In this document: piece after piece, positions 19,857 through 29,242 of the stretch
Layout of the letters: each line of letters opens with the position of its first letter
Numbering within the stretch: the first letter of the stretch is position 1
Assembly: GCF_001685415.1 (NCBI RefSeq)
Contig: NZ_CP014989.1
Span: 62,001 to 126,000, forward strand
DNA: 64,000 nt
Direction of reading: 5' to 3'
DNA from: Serinicoccus hydrothermalis
GTDB taxonomy: Bacteria; Actinomycetota; Actinomycetes; Actinomycetales; Dermatophilaceae
Translations under genes and position numbers: made by a program
The notes under the pieces: generated by a model
What the model saw: only the letters and a program-made list of their open reading frames with translations
What the model was told of the DNA's origin: nothing
Database searches by the model: none

Positions 19857-20769
19857 GCAGACGGCATACCGGGCGGGCTTCGCCTCGCTCGTCGGGCGAC
19901 CGAACGCGGGGAAGTCGACGCTGACCAACGCGCTCGTGGGCAGCAAGGTCGCGATCACGTCCTCCAAGCCGCAGACCACCCGGCACACGATCCGCGGGAT
20001 CCGCACGACCGACACCTCCCAGCTCGTCCTCGTGGACACCCCCGGCCTCCACCGGCCGCGCTCGCTGCTCGGGCAGCGCCTCAACGACCTGGTCCGCGAG
20101 ACCCTGCTGTCGGTCGACGTCATCGGGTTCTGCCTGCCCAGTGACCAGCGGGTGGGTCCGGGAGACACCTTCATCGCGCGCGACCTGGCCGACCTGCACC
20201 GCGTGCGCAGGGTCCCGGTGGTGGCGATCGCGACCAAGGCGGACGCCGTGAGCCGCGACCGGCTGGCCGAGCACCTCGTCGCCATCGACCAGCTGGGCGA
20301 CTGGGACGCGATCATCCCCTGCTCGGCCACGAAGGGCGACCAGGTGGAGGAGGTCGCGGACCTGCTGTCCTCCTACCTGCCCGAGTCGCCGCAGCTCTAC
20401 CCCCCGGACCAGATCACCGACGAGTCGACGCTGGTCCACATCGCCGAGCTGGTGCGCGAGGCCGCACTGGAGGGCGTGCGCGACGAGCTGCCGCACAGCC
20501 TGGCCGTCCAGGTCGAGGAGATCGTGCCGCGCGAGGACCGTCCGGGGGACTCGCCGCTGTCCGACGTGCGGGTCAACGTCTTCGTGGAGCGCTCCAGCCA
20601 GAAGGCCATCATCATCGGGCGCGGCGGGTCGCGGCTGCGCGAGGTCGGCACCGAGGCCCGTCGGGGCATCGAGGAGCTGCTCGGCCACCGGGTGCACCTG
20701 GACCTGCACGTCAAGGTCGCGAAGGACTGGCAGCGCGACCCCAAGGCGCTGGACCGGCTCGGCTTCTGA
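19846..20769 (+). CDS. era: GTPase Era
   Basis: Era is a 30S-assembly GTPase that binds 16S rRNA. G1 is GRPNAGKST (about residues 17-25), G3 is DTPGL, and G4 is TKAD, with Thr in place of the usual Asn as seen in several actinobacterial Era proteins. A C-terminal KH domain contains [14 protein letters not shown]. Length 307. The ATG at 19846 overlaps the preceding gene by 11 bases. A strong hairpin follows the stop, closing the operon that begins at phoH. Confidence 0.95.
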   Translation: MPAEQTAYRAGFASLVGRPNAGKSTLTNALVGSKVAITSSKPQTTRHTIRGIRTTDTSQLVLVDTPGLHRPRSLLGQRLNDLVRETLLSVDVIGFCLPSDQRVGPGDTFIARDLADLHRVRRVPVVAIATKADAVSRDRLAEHLVAIDQLGDWDAIIPCSATKGDQVEEVADLLSSYLPESPQLYPPDQITDESTLVHIAELVREAALEGVRDELPHSLAVQVEEIVPREDRPGDSPLSDVRVNVFVERSSQKAIIIGRGGSRLREVGTEARRGIEELLGHRVHLDLHVKVAKDWQRDPKALDRLGF

Positions 20770-20789
20770 GCCGGACGGACCGCGCTGAT

Positions 20790-20820
20790 CGGTCTGCGCG
20801 CGGGGGCGGTGCGCAGACCG
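20790..20820 (+). terminator. terminator after era
   Basis: A perfect 10-bp stem, CGGTCTGCGC (20790-20799) with GCGCAGACCG (20811-20820), has an 11-base GC-rich loop, 20 bp past the era stop. Confidence 0.75.
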
Positions 20821-20855
20821 GACCCGGGCCGGTGATCCGTGGCAGAGTGGCACCC

Positions 20856-21857
<1,002 letters not shown>

Positions 21858-21861
21858 GCAC

Positions 21862-22488
21862 ATGGCTGACCTCAACGCATTCCAGAGCTGGATCTCCGCG
21901 TGCTCGGCGAGCATCGACGACCGGGCCGAGGACCTCACCGAGCTGGACCGCGCCATCGGCGACGCCGACCACGGCAGCAACATGAAGCGTGGGATGAGCG
22001 CCTGCGCCCAGCTGGCCGAGCAGGAAGACTTCAGCAGCATCGACGCCTACCTCAAGAAGGTCGGCATGACGCTGGTGAGCACGGTCGGCGGCGCCTCCGG
22101 TCCGCTCTACGGCACCTTCTTCCTGCGCCTGGCCGGGCCGCTCGCCGCGAGCGAGGACGTCGGTCCCCGCGAGTTCGGGCAGGCCCTGCGGGCCGGGGTC
22201 GAGGGCATCGTGGCCCGCGGCAAGGCCGAGGCCGGCGACAAGACGATGTATGACGCGCTCGCGCCCGCGCTGGAGGCCTTCGACGAGGCCTCGGGCTCCG
22301 GCGCCGGGCTCGGGGAGTCGCTGCAGGCGGCGGCACAGGCTGCCGCCGAGGGACGGGACGCGACCGAGCCCATGGTCGCGCGCAAGGGTCGGGCGTCCTA
22401 CCTCGGCGAGCGCAGCGCCGGGCACCAGGACCCGGGTGCCACGAGCGCCACCGTCCTCATCGAGGCCGCCGCCCAGACCCTGACGTGA
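21862..22488 (+). CDS. dhaL: dihydroxyacetone kinase subunit DhaL (ADP-binding)
   Basis: DhaL carries a tightly bound ADP that is re-phosphorylated by DhaM and then phosphorylates dihydroxyacetone on DhaK. The Mg-binding aspartates are in ELDRAIGDADHGSNM (about residues 28-42), and GGASGPLYGTFF (about 74-85) lines the nucleotide site. The 208-residue length is normal. A strong ribosome binding site (GGGGAGGA) overlaps the end of dhaK, only 4 bp upstream. Confidence 0.96.
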   Translation: MADLNAFQSWISACSASIDDRAEDLTELDRAIGDADHGSNMKRGMSACAQLAEQEDFSSIDAYLKKVGMTLVSTVGGASGPLYGTFFLRLAGPLAASEDVGPREFGQALRAGVEGIVARGKAEAGDKTMYDALAPALEAFDEASGSGAGLGESLQAAAQAAAEGRDATEPMVARKGRASYLGERSAGHQDPGATSATVLIEAAAQTLT

Positions 22489-22498
22489 GCGGGGCTCG

Positions 22499-24979
22499 AT
22501 GATCTCGCTGGTCGTCGTCTCGCACAGCCGGCCGCTGGCCCGCGCGGCGGCCGCGCTGGCCGCCGAGATGAGCCCCGAGGACGGGCCCCTCGTCGAGATC
22601 GCCGCCGGCCTGGACGAGGAGACGACCGGCACGGATGCCGCGGCCATCGCCGAGGCGGTTGGTCGCGCGGACGCCGCCAGCGGCGGGGACGGGGTGCTCG
22701 TGCTGCTCGACCTGGGCAGCGCCGTCCTCTCCGGCGAGATGGCCCTGGAGATGGTGGACCCGGAGGTGGCGGGACGGGTGCGCCTCAGCCCCGCGCCGCT
22801 GGTCGAGGGTCTCATCGCCGCGACCGTCGCCGCGGGCACCGGTGCCGACCTGGACACCTGCGCCGCGGAGGCGCGTCGCGGCCTCGACGCCAAGCGTGCG
22901 CACCTGGGCGACGCTGACGCACCGGACGAGGCGCAGCCCGAGGAGGACGCGGGCGAGCCGTGCGAGTGGGACTGCATCGAGGTGTCTGTGACCGGGGAGC
23001 ACGGCCTGCACGCGCGCCCTGCCGCCCGGCTCGTCACCACGGCCGCGTCCGTCGCCCCCGGCACCCGGGTGCGCGTGCGCAACCAGACCACCGGGACGGG
23101 ACCGGTCGACGCCCTCAGCCTCAGCGCGGTCGCCACGCTGGCGGCCCAGCAGGGACACGTCCTGCGGATCGAGGCGACCGGAGAGCAGGCCCAGCAGGTC
23201 CTGGACGAGATGGGGCGTCTGGCCCGGACGTCCTTCGGGGACGAGCCGGGTCCCGCGGAGCCGCTGGCCGACGTCGAGGTGCCCGTCCCGGCGGTCTCCG
23301 AGGCGCCGGGGATCGCGGGGTCCGGGCTGGAGGCCGCGATGGGGCCGGCCGTCATCGACCAGACCGTGCCCGAGCCGGACGACGTCAGCTCCGGGACGGC
23401 ACAGGAGGAGCGGGACCGGCTCGCCGCGGCGGTCGAGGAGGCGCTCGACCGGCTGCGCGAGCTGTCCGGCAACGCCCGCCGGCACCTCGGCCAGGGCCAG
23501 GCCGAGGTCTTCGAGGCCCACGCCACGCTGCTGCGCGACCCGGAGCTCACCACCGACGCCGATGCCCGGATCGACGACGGGAAGCCCGCACCGCTGGCCT
23601 GGCAGGACGCGATCGACGCGGTGGCGGCCCGCTTCGAGGCCCTGCCCGACGCCTACCTCCAGGAGCGCGCGCAGGACGTCCGCAGCGTGGGCGAGCGGGT
23701 CATGCGCCTCCTCCTCGGGGTGACCGAGCCGGAGTCGCTGGGCGAGGGCGTGCTCGTCGTCGACGAGCTGGACCCCGCGCTCGCCATCTCGCTGGACGCG
23801 GGCCAGATCCAGGGGGTGGTCACCCGCCGCGGCGGCGGGCTGGGCCACGGGGTGCTCATCGCCCGGGCCCGCGGGGTGCCTGTGCTCACCGGTGTGGGGG
23901 AGCGGGCCGACGTCGCGCCCGGCACCATGATCGCCTTCGACGTCCGCTCCGGACGGCTGGAGGTCGACCCGCCGGCGGAGGTGCAGACGGCCTTCGGGCA
24001 GATGCTGGAGCGCCGCCGCGGCGAGCGCGAGCGCGCCCTGGCCGACGCGCACCTCCCGGTGGTCACGCGGGACGGGGCACGGGTCACCGTCAAGGCCAAC
24101 GTCTCCTCGGTGGCGACCGCCCGGCTCGGGGCCGGGCTCGGCGCCGAGGGCTCCGGGCTGGTCCGGACCGAGGCGGTCTTCGCCCAGTGGCACCGGGCCC
24201 CCACGGTCGAGCAGCAGGTCGAGGTCTACACCGCCATGGCGCAGGCCTTCGACCCGCACCCGGTCACCGTGCGGACCTGGGACGTGGGGGGCGACAAGCC
24301 CCTCGACTTCATCCCGATCGCGGAGGAGGCCAACCCCTTCCTCGGCGTCCGCGGCATCCGCGCCTTCCGCGACGACCCGTCGCTGCTCCTCGACCAGCTC
24401 GAGGCGCTGTGCCGGGTCGGACGCACCCACCGGATCAACGTGCTCTTCCCCATGGTCACCTCGGTCGACGACGTCGACTGGGCACGCGCCCGGCTGCAGG
24501 ACGCGGCCCGGCGGGTCGGTCTCTCCGCGCCGCCCCACCAGCTCGGTGTCGGCATCATGGTGGAGGTGCCGGCCGTGGCCGTCCGGCTCGGCCGCCTGGC
24601 GCACGGGCTCGACTTCGTCTCGATCGGGACCAACGACCTCAGCCAGTACACGCTGGCCGCGGAGCGGGGCAACTCCGCCGTCAGCACCTGGTCCGACGCG
24701 CTCGACCCGGCCCTGCTGCAAGTCGTCCGCTACATCTGCGACCGGGCCCCCGAGGGGGTCGTCGTCAGCCTCTGCGGCGAGCTCGCCAGCGACCCGGACG
24801 TCGCCGGGCTGCTCGTCGGTCTCGGGGTGCGCGAGCTCAGCGCGTCCCCGAGCACGGTGCCCACCGTCAAGGCCCGCCTCCGCGGGGTCTCGCTGCGGGA
24901 CCTCCAGGACCTCGCCGCCAGTGCGGTCGCGGCACGGGACGCCGCCGCCGTGCGCGAGCTGCTCCTCGCCGTGGTCTGA
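22499..24979 (+). CDS. dhaM: DhaM-HPr-enzyme I fusion, PTS phosphoryl donor of Dha kinase
   Basis: This 826-residue protein joins three phosphotransferase modules. An EIIA-mannose-like DhaM domain (1-130) has its phospho-His in VVVSHSRPLA. An HPr domain (about 160-245) has its His in GEHGLHARPAARL. A complete enzyme I follows (about 265-826): phospho-His in GGGLGHGVLIARARGVP, PEP-binding GSGLVRTEAVFA, SIGTNDLSQYTLAAERG and VSLCGELASDPD. It can therefore take phosphate from PEP and pass it to DhaL-ADP without separate PTS proteins. E. coli DhaM has the same domain order but only a truncated EI; here the catalytic PEP barrel is present. The ATG starts 10 bp after dhaL. Confidence 0.94.
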   Translation: MISLVVVSHSRPLARAAAALAAEMSPEDGPLVEIAAGLDEETTGTDAAAIAEAVGRADAASGGDGVLVLLDLGSAVLSGEMALEMVDPEVAGRVRLSPAPLVEGLIAATVAAGTGADLDTCAAEARRGLDAKRAHLGDADAPDEAQPEEDAGEPCEWDCIEVSVTGEHGLHARPAARLVTTAASVAPGTRVRVRNQTTGTGPVDALSLSAVATLAAQQGHVLRIEATGEQAQQVLDEMGRLARTSFGDEPGPAEPLADVEVPVPAVSEAPGIAGSGLEAAMGPAVIDQTVPEPDDVSSGTAQEERDRLAAAVEEALDRLRELSGNARRHLGQGQAEVFEAHATLLRDPELTTDADARIDDGKPAPLAWQDAIDAVAARFEALPDAYLQERAQDVRSVGERVMRLLLGVTEPESLGEGVLVVDELDPALAISLDAGQIQGVVTRRGGGLGHGVLIARARGVPVLTGVGERADVAPGTMIAFDVRSGRLEVDPPAEVQTAFGQMLERRRGERERALADAHLPVVTRDGARVTVKANVSSVATARLGAGLGAEGSGLVRTEAVFAQWHRAPTVEQQVEVYTAMAQAFDPHPVTVRTWDVGGDKPLDFIPIAEEANPFLGVRGIRAFRDDPSLLLDQLEALCRVGRTHRINVLFPMVTSVDDVDWARARLQDAARRVGLSAPPHQLGVGIMVEVPAVAVRLGRLAHGLDFVSIGTNDLSQYTLAAERGNSAVSTWSDALDPALLQVVRYICDRAPEGVVVSLCGELASDPDVAGLLVGLGVRELSASPSTVPTVKARLRGVSLRDLQDLAASAVAARDAAAVRELLLAVV

Positions 24980-24994
24980 GGTCGAGCACTCCTC

Positions 24995-25627
24995 TCAGCG
25001 CACGCCGCGCGGGCGGAACTGGATGCTGATGCGCGGGCCGACCGGGCTGGTCGTCTTCGGGACGCAGTGGTCCCAGGTGCGCTGGCAGGACCCACCCATG
25101 ACCAGCAGGTCCCCGTGGCCCAGGACGTGCCGCTTGCTGCGACCTCCGCCCCGCGGGCGCAGCAGCAGGGCGCGCGGCGCCCCGAGGGAGACGATGGCGA
25201 CCATCGTGTCCTGGTCCTTGCTCCGGCCGATCCGGTCGCCGTGCCAGGCCACGCTGTCCCGGCCGTCGCGGTAGAGGCACATGCCGGCGGTGGCGAAGGG
25301 CTCGCCGAGCTCGTCGGCATACCTGCTGCTCAGGTCGACCCGGGCCTGCTCCAGGACGGGATCGGGCAGCCGCTCGCCCTCGCGGTAGAAGCGGAGCAGC
25401 CGCGGCGTGGTGACCTGCTTGTCCCACATCTGGCGCTCCTCGCCGTGCCACTCCACCCCTGCCGGTCCACCGAGGGCGAGGCGCGAGAAGAGCTCGTCGG
25501 AGCCGGTGAGCCACCCCGGCCGGACGTCGACCCAGGCACCGTGCTCGAGCCGGGTGCGCCGCAGCGCGTCCAGCGGTCGGAGGCCGACCTCGTCGACCTG
25601 GTCCAGCAGCGAGCCCTGGAGCATCAT
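24995..25627 (-). CDS. alkB: AlkB-like 2-oxoglutarate/Fe(II) dioxygenase
   Basis: AlkB enzymes reverse alkylation damage in DNA or RNA by oxidative demethylation. The iron ligands HxD (WHGDR, about residues 131-135) and the distal His (TWDHCVPK) are present, as is the 2-oxoglutarate-binding RISIQFR near the C-terminus. The length from the ATG at 25627 is 210 residues. An upstream in-frame ATG at 25729 would overlap the recO promoter and is unlikely. The gene converges on dhaM, with 15 bp between the stops, and diverges from recO. Confidence 0.88.
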   Translation of the reverse strand: MMLQGSLLDQVDEVGLRPLDALRRTRLEHGAWVDVRPGWLTGSDELFSRLALGGPAGVEWHGEERQMWDKQVTTPRLLRFYREGERLPDPVLEQARVDLSSRYADELGEPFATAGMCLYRDGRDSVAWHGDRIGRSKDQDTMVAIVSLGAPRALLLRPRGGGRSKRHVLGHGDLLVMGGSCQRTWDHCVPKTTSPVGPRISIQFRPRGVR

Positions 25628-25709
25628 GACCACAGCATAGAACACGTGTACGAAGACCGCCAGGGTCGGCGCTCGGTGTGCCGCACCGCCGCCGTCGAGG
25701 CCGTGGTGG

Positions 25710-25715
25710 GACACT
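25710..25715 (+). promoter_or_regulatory. putative -10 box of recO (leaderless type)
   Basis: GACACT ends 6 bases before the ATG at 25722. The start codon again lies inside a GGTATGCC octamer (25719-25726). Confidence 0.4.
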
Positions 25716-25721
25716 GGCGGT

Positions 25722-26453
25722 ATGCCCACCTACCGTGACGCCGCGATCGTGCTGCGCACCTACAAGCTGGGTGAGGCCGACCGCATCGTCATCATGCTCG
25801 GGCGCACCCGGGGCCGCATCCGGGCGGTGGCCAAGGGGGTGCGGCGCACGTCGAGCAAGTTCGGGGCGCGGCTCGAGCCGGGGATGGTCGTGGACGTGCA
25901 GTGCTACGAGGGCCGCAACCTGGACACGATCACCCAGGCGGACGGCCTGGCGCCCTACGGCGACGCGATCTCCCGCGACTACCCGGCATGGACCTCGGCC
26001 AGCGTCATGCTCGAGACCTGCGAGCAGCTCACCGAGGAGGGCAGCCCCGCGCTGCAGCACTTCCGGCTGCTGGCCGGCGGCCTGGCCGCGCTGGCCGGGG
26101 CGGAGCGCGACCCGCGGCTCGTCCTCGACTCCTACCTGCTGCGTGCGCTGGCGATCGCGGGCTGGCGCGCCAGCTTCGCCGACTGCGCCCGGTGCGGGAT
26201 GAGCGGGCCGCACCGCGCCTTCCACGTGCCCTCGGGCGGCGTCGTCTGCCCGGTATGCCGCCCGCCGGGCTCCACCGCGCCCGCGCCGGAGACCCTCGCG
26301 CTGCTGTCGGCGCTGTTCACCAGCGACTGGACCGTCGCCGACGCCAGCCAGAGCCGGCACCGGGGCGAGGCGAGCGGGATGGTCGCGGCATACCTGCAGT
26401 GGCACCTGGAGCGCGGGGTGCGCTCGCTGCGGCACCTGGAGAGGACGCCGTAG
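25722..26453 (+). CDS. recO: DNA repair protein RecO
   Basis: RecO loads RecA in the RecFOR pathway. The 243-residue protein starts with the OB-fold block YRDAAIVLRTYKLGEADRIV, contains GVRRTSSKFGARLEPG (about residues 39-54), and has the actinobacterial zinc finger CARCGMSG...CPVC (about 155-182). The stop is directly followed by the uppS start. recO-uppS adjacency is widespread in actinobacteria, and era normally sits just upstream, from which it is separated here by the dha/alkB block. Confidence 0.95.
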   Translation: MPTYRDAAIVLRTYKLGEADRIVIMLGRTRGRIRAVAKGVRRTSSKFGARLEPGMVVDVQCYEGRNLDTITQADGLAPYGDAISRDYPAWTSASVMLETCEQLTEEGSPALQHFRLLAGGLAALAGAERDPRLVLDSYLLRALAIAGWRASFADCARCGMSGPHRAFHVPSGGVVCPVCRPPGSTAPAPETLALLSALFTSDWTVADASQSRHRGEASGMVAAYLQWHLERGVRSLRHLERTP

Positions 26454-27248
26454 GTGGGCACCCGTGAGCCACGGCGCCCGTTCCCCCACCCCTCGGGCGC
26501 GACGCCGCCACCGGTGCCGCGCGAGCTGGTGCCGGAGCACGTCGCGATCGTCATGGACGGCAACGGCCGCTGGGCCAACCAGCGCGGCCTGAAGCGGACC
26601 CAGGGGCACGAGGCCGGGGAGGCCTCGCTGCTCGACGTCATCGCCGGCGGCATCGAGATCGGCGTCAAGTGCATCAGCGCGTATGCCTTCTCCACCGAGA
26701 ACTGGCGGCGCAGCCCCGACGAGGTGCGCTTCCTCATGGGCTTCAACCGCGCGGTCATCCACCGCCGCCGCGAGGAGCTGGACTCCTGGGGCGTGCGGGT
26801 CCTCTGGTCGGGGCGGCGTCCGCGGCTGTGGCGCTCGGTGATCTCCGAGCTGGAGTCGGCCGAGCGGCAGACGCGGGACAACGACGTCATCACGCTCAAC
26901 TTCTGTGTCAACTACGGCGGCCGGGCCGAGCTCGCCGACGCGGTGCGCCGGATCGGCGAGGACGTCAAGGCCGGTCGCCTGTCCCCACGGGGGATCGACG
27001 AGCGCACGATCGGGCGCTACCTCTACCACCCCGAGGTGCCCGACGTGGACCTCTTCCTGCGCAGCTCGGGGGAGCAGCGCACCTCCAACTTCCTGCTGTG
27101 GCAGAGCGCCTACGCCGAGATGGTCTTCCAGGACGTCCTCTGGCCGGACTACGACCGCCGCGACCTCTGGGCCGCAATCGAGCAGTATGCCTCCCGCGAC
27201 CGCCGCTACGGCGGGGCCGTCGACACGCCCGACCCCACGGGGAAGTGA
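26454..27248 (+). CDS. uppS: isoprenyl (undecaprenyl) diphosphate synthase
   Basis: UppS is a cis-prenyltransferase that makes the long-chain polyprenyl diphosphate carrier for cell-wall synthesis. The signature [16 protein letters not shown] (about residues 29-44) with its catalytic Asp, [11 protein letters not shown] (about 76-86), and the C-terminal [20 protein letters not shown] with Arg and Glu are all present. Length 264. GTG 26454 starts on the base after the recO stop. Its own stop codon lies inside the left arm of a 31-bp perfect hairpin. Confidence 0.95.
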   Translation: MGTREPRRPFPHPSGATPPPVPRELVPEHVAIVMDGNGRWANQRGLKRTQGHEAGEASLLDVIAGGIEIGVKCISAYAFSTENWRRSPDEVRFLMGFNRAVIHRRREELDSWGVRVLWSGRRPRLWRSVISELESAERQTRDNDVITLNFCVNYGGRAELADAVRRIGEDVKAGRLSPRGIDERTIGRYLYHPEVPDVDLFLRSSGEQRTSNFLLWQSAYAEMVFQDVLWPDYDRRDLWAAIEQYASRDRRYGGAVDTPDPTGK

Positions 27249-27313
27249 CCACGGGATAGCACAACCTTCATCGGCAAAGTTCCCGATGAAGGTTGTGCTA
27301 TCCCGTGGTCACT
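27244..27313. repeat. perfect 31-bp inverted repeat at a convergent gene end
   Basis: The left arm 27244-27274 and right arm 27283-27313 are perfectly complementary over 31 bp, with an 8-base loop (CAAAGTTC). GC content is near 50%, far below the surrounding DNA. It covers the uppS stop codon and ends 14 bp before the stop of the opposite gene (27327). It would work as a bidirectional terminator, but its length and composition also fit a small mobile palindrome. Its ends begin AGTGACCACG. Confidence 0.85.
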
Positions 27314-27326
27314 CCAGGAGGGGCGC

Positions 27327-28712
27327 TCAACGCCCGAGGCGGCGGGCGAGCACGATGTGCTCGGGGGAGTCGGCCGTGGCCGGTGAGCCGTCCCAGGAGC
27401 CGGCGACGTCGAGCACCTCGAAGCCTGCCCGCGTCAGCGTCTGCTCCAGCTCGGCGCGGGTCCGGAAGCGCAGCGACTCGGGGTAGGCGAGGTGGGCCGT
27501 CGGCAGCACCGTGTGCCCGGTGTGCGTGACGACCGGCCCGCGCGGCTCGCCGTCGGTCTCGCCGGTCACGTCCTCGACCCGCGCGACCTCGACCCACGCA
27601 GTCACCTGGCCACCCTCGGGATGGGGGTATGCCGTCCGTGTCGCCTCGGGGGTCCACCGCTCCCAGTCCCGCACCGCGGGGTTGCGTGAGTCGAAGGCGA
27701 GGTGGCCACCCGGTCTCAGGTGCCGGTGCAGGTGGACCAGGGCGTCGGCCCAGTCCTCGTCGGTGAGGAAGTACTGCGCGACGTGCGCCGTCATGACGAC
27801 GAGGTCGGCCGTCCCGCCGGGCAGCGCGTCGGCATACCCGTGGACCCAGGTGACCGCGTCGGCGCCGGGCTTGGCGCGCGCCACGTCCAGGCTGGCCGGC
27901 GCCGGCTCCAGGCCGAGGACCTCGTGCCCGTCCCGGGCCAGCCCGATCGCCAGCGTCCCGGTGCCGCACCCGACGTCGGTGACGGCCCGCGCGCCGACAC
28001 GGTGGGCGAGCGCGCGGAAGTAGTCGTGGTCCCAGGTGCCGGGGTTCTCCAGGTCGTAGAGCGCCGCGAGCCGCGGGTCCTCCGGCCAGGACGTGATGTC
28101 GAGCCGGCGCAGGTAGCGCCGGGCCTGGTGCACCCGGGCGAAGCGCTCGCGCCACGGGCCAGGGTCCTCGTCCGGCCCGTGGAAGAAGCCCTTGACGGGT
28201 GCGCCGAGGCCGAAGGGCGCCTCGAAGCCCGCATCGCCGTGGGGGTCGGCACGCTGCTCGTCCCCGCCGAGGTAGACGTGCAGATAGGTCTGGTCGACGA
28301 CGAAGCCGTGGGCGGCATACCAGGAGGTGGCCACGGCGTCCTCGCGCGTCCAGGCGTCGATCCAGGACAGGCCGTGGTCACGGAGTCGTGCCAGTGCCTC
28401 GTCCAGAAGCGCCCCGGCGATCCCCTCGCGCTGGTGGTCGGGGTGGACGGCGACCGTGTCGATGGTCGCCACCGGGTGGCCGTCCTGCTCCCAGAGCTCC
28501 ACGTCGAGGATGCCGACGACCTCCTGATCGCCGGGTGTCGTCATACCGGCCGGCTTGGGGACGACCGCGATAAGCTGCACGGCCTCGGCCTCGAAGCGGG
28601 TGCGCCCGGTCTTGACGTCGTCGTAGTAGGAGGAGCCGAGGAAGGACAGCGCCCGGCAGCGCAGCCAGGACGGTTCGTCGAGGTCGGCGGCATCGCGGAT
28701 CGTGAAGCCCAT
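27327..28712 (-). CDS. fused GNAT acetyltransferase and SAM-dependent methyltransferase
   Basis: This 461-residue protein joins two enzyme domains. Residues 1-165 are a GNAT domain with VAVHPDHQREGIAGALLDEA as the acetyl-CoA loop. From about residue 215 a class I methyltransferase begins with YDLENPGTWDHDYFRALA, has motif I VTDVGCGTGTLAIGLA (about 242-257) and the motif II/III acidic residue in VLGLEPAPASL. Both domains look intact, with no stop or frameshift at the joint. Substrates are unknown. The ATG at 28712 is chosen because nothing family-like precedes it. Gene context (uppS and zur on either side) gives no hint of function. Confidence 0.82.
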   Translation of the reverse strand: MGFTIRDAADLDEPSWLRCRALSFLGSSYYDDVKTGRTRFEAEAVQLIAVVPKPAGMTTPGDQEVVGILDVELWEQDGHPVATIDTVAVHPDHQREGIAGALLDEALARLRDHGLSWIDAWTREDAVATSWYAAHGFVVDQTYLHVYLGGDEQRADPHGDAGFEAPFGLGAPVKGFFHGPDEDPGPWRERFARVHQARRYLRRLDITSWPEDPRLAALYDLENPGTWDHDYFRALAHRVGARAVTDVGCGTGTLAIGLARDGHEVLGLEPAPASLDVARAKPGADAVTWVHGYADALPGGTADLVVMTAHVAQYFLTDEDWADALVHLHRHLRPGGHLAFDSRNPAVRDWERWTPEATRTAYPHPEGGQVTAWVEVARVEDVTGETDGEPRGPVVTHTGHTVLPTAHLAYPESLRFRTRAELEQTLTRAGFEVLDVAGSWDGSPATADSPEHIVLARRLGR

Positions 28713-28855
28713 GGTGCTGGTGAGGCTAGGGAGTCGCCGGTCGCGGTGGCAACCGGATTTCGACCTCTCGTTCTCGCGCCATGGCAGGAGAAGCAGTAGT
28801 CGAATTCCGGGGGAGGTGGGCGGGGAAGAGGATGCGGGGAGGGCGGGGAGAGCGC

Positions 28856-29242
28856 TCAGGAGCAGTCGCGGCAGGTGCCGAAGATCTCCAGCGTGTGCGC
28901 GACCTCGGTGAAGCCGTGCTCGGCGGCGACGGCGTCGGTCCAGCGCTCGACGGCAGGCCCCTCGACCTCGACGGTCCGCCCGCAGGAGCGGCAGACGAGG
29001 TGGTGGTGGTGGCCGGTGGAGCACTTGCGGTAGGCGGCCTCGCCGTCCGCGGTGCGCAGCACGTCGACGTCGCCGGAGTCCGCGAGCGTGGACAGGGTGC
29101 GGTAGACCGTCGCCAGGCCGACCTTGTCGCCCGCGGCGCGGAGCCGGGCGTGCAGGTCCTGCGCGCTGGTGAAGTCCTGGGTCGAGCCGAGCGCGTCGAT
29201 CACGGCGCTCTGCTGGCGGGTGGGGCGTCGGGGGGTCGTCAT
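28856..29242 (-). CDS. zur: Fur family metalloregulator, probably Zur
   Basis: This 128-residue Fur-type repressor has a winged helix containing TSAQDLHARLRAAG and VGLATVYRTLSTLADSG. The dimerisation domain has HHHHLVCRSCGRTVEVEG (metal-binding His and the first CxxC) and a final CRDC pair. Its place as last gene of the znu operon and the Fur/Zur-type box upstream of znuA support Zur rather than Fur. The ATG overlaps the znuB stop by 4 bases, with GGAGGTG about 5 bases upstream. Confidence 0.9.
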   Translation of the reverse strand: MTTPRRPTRQQSAVIDALGSTQDFTSAQDLHARLRAAGDKVGLATVYRTLSTLADSGDVDVLRTADGEAAYRKCSTGHHHHLVCRSCGRTVEVEGPAVERWTDAVAAEHGFTEVAHTLEIFGTCRDCS

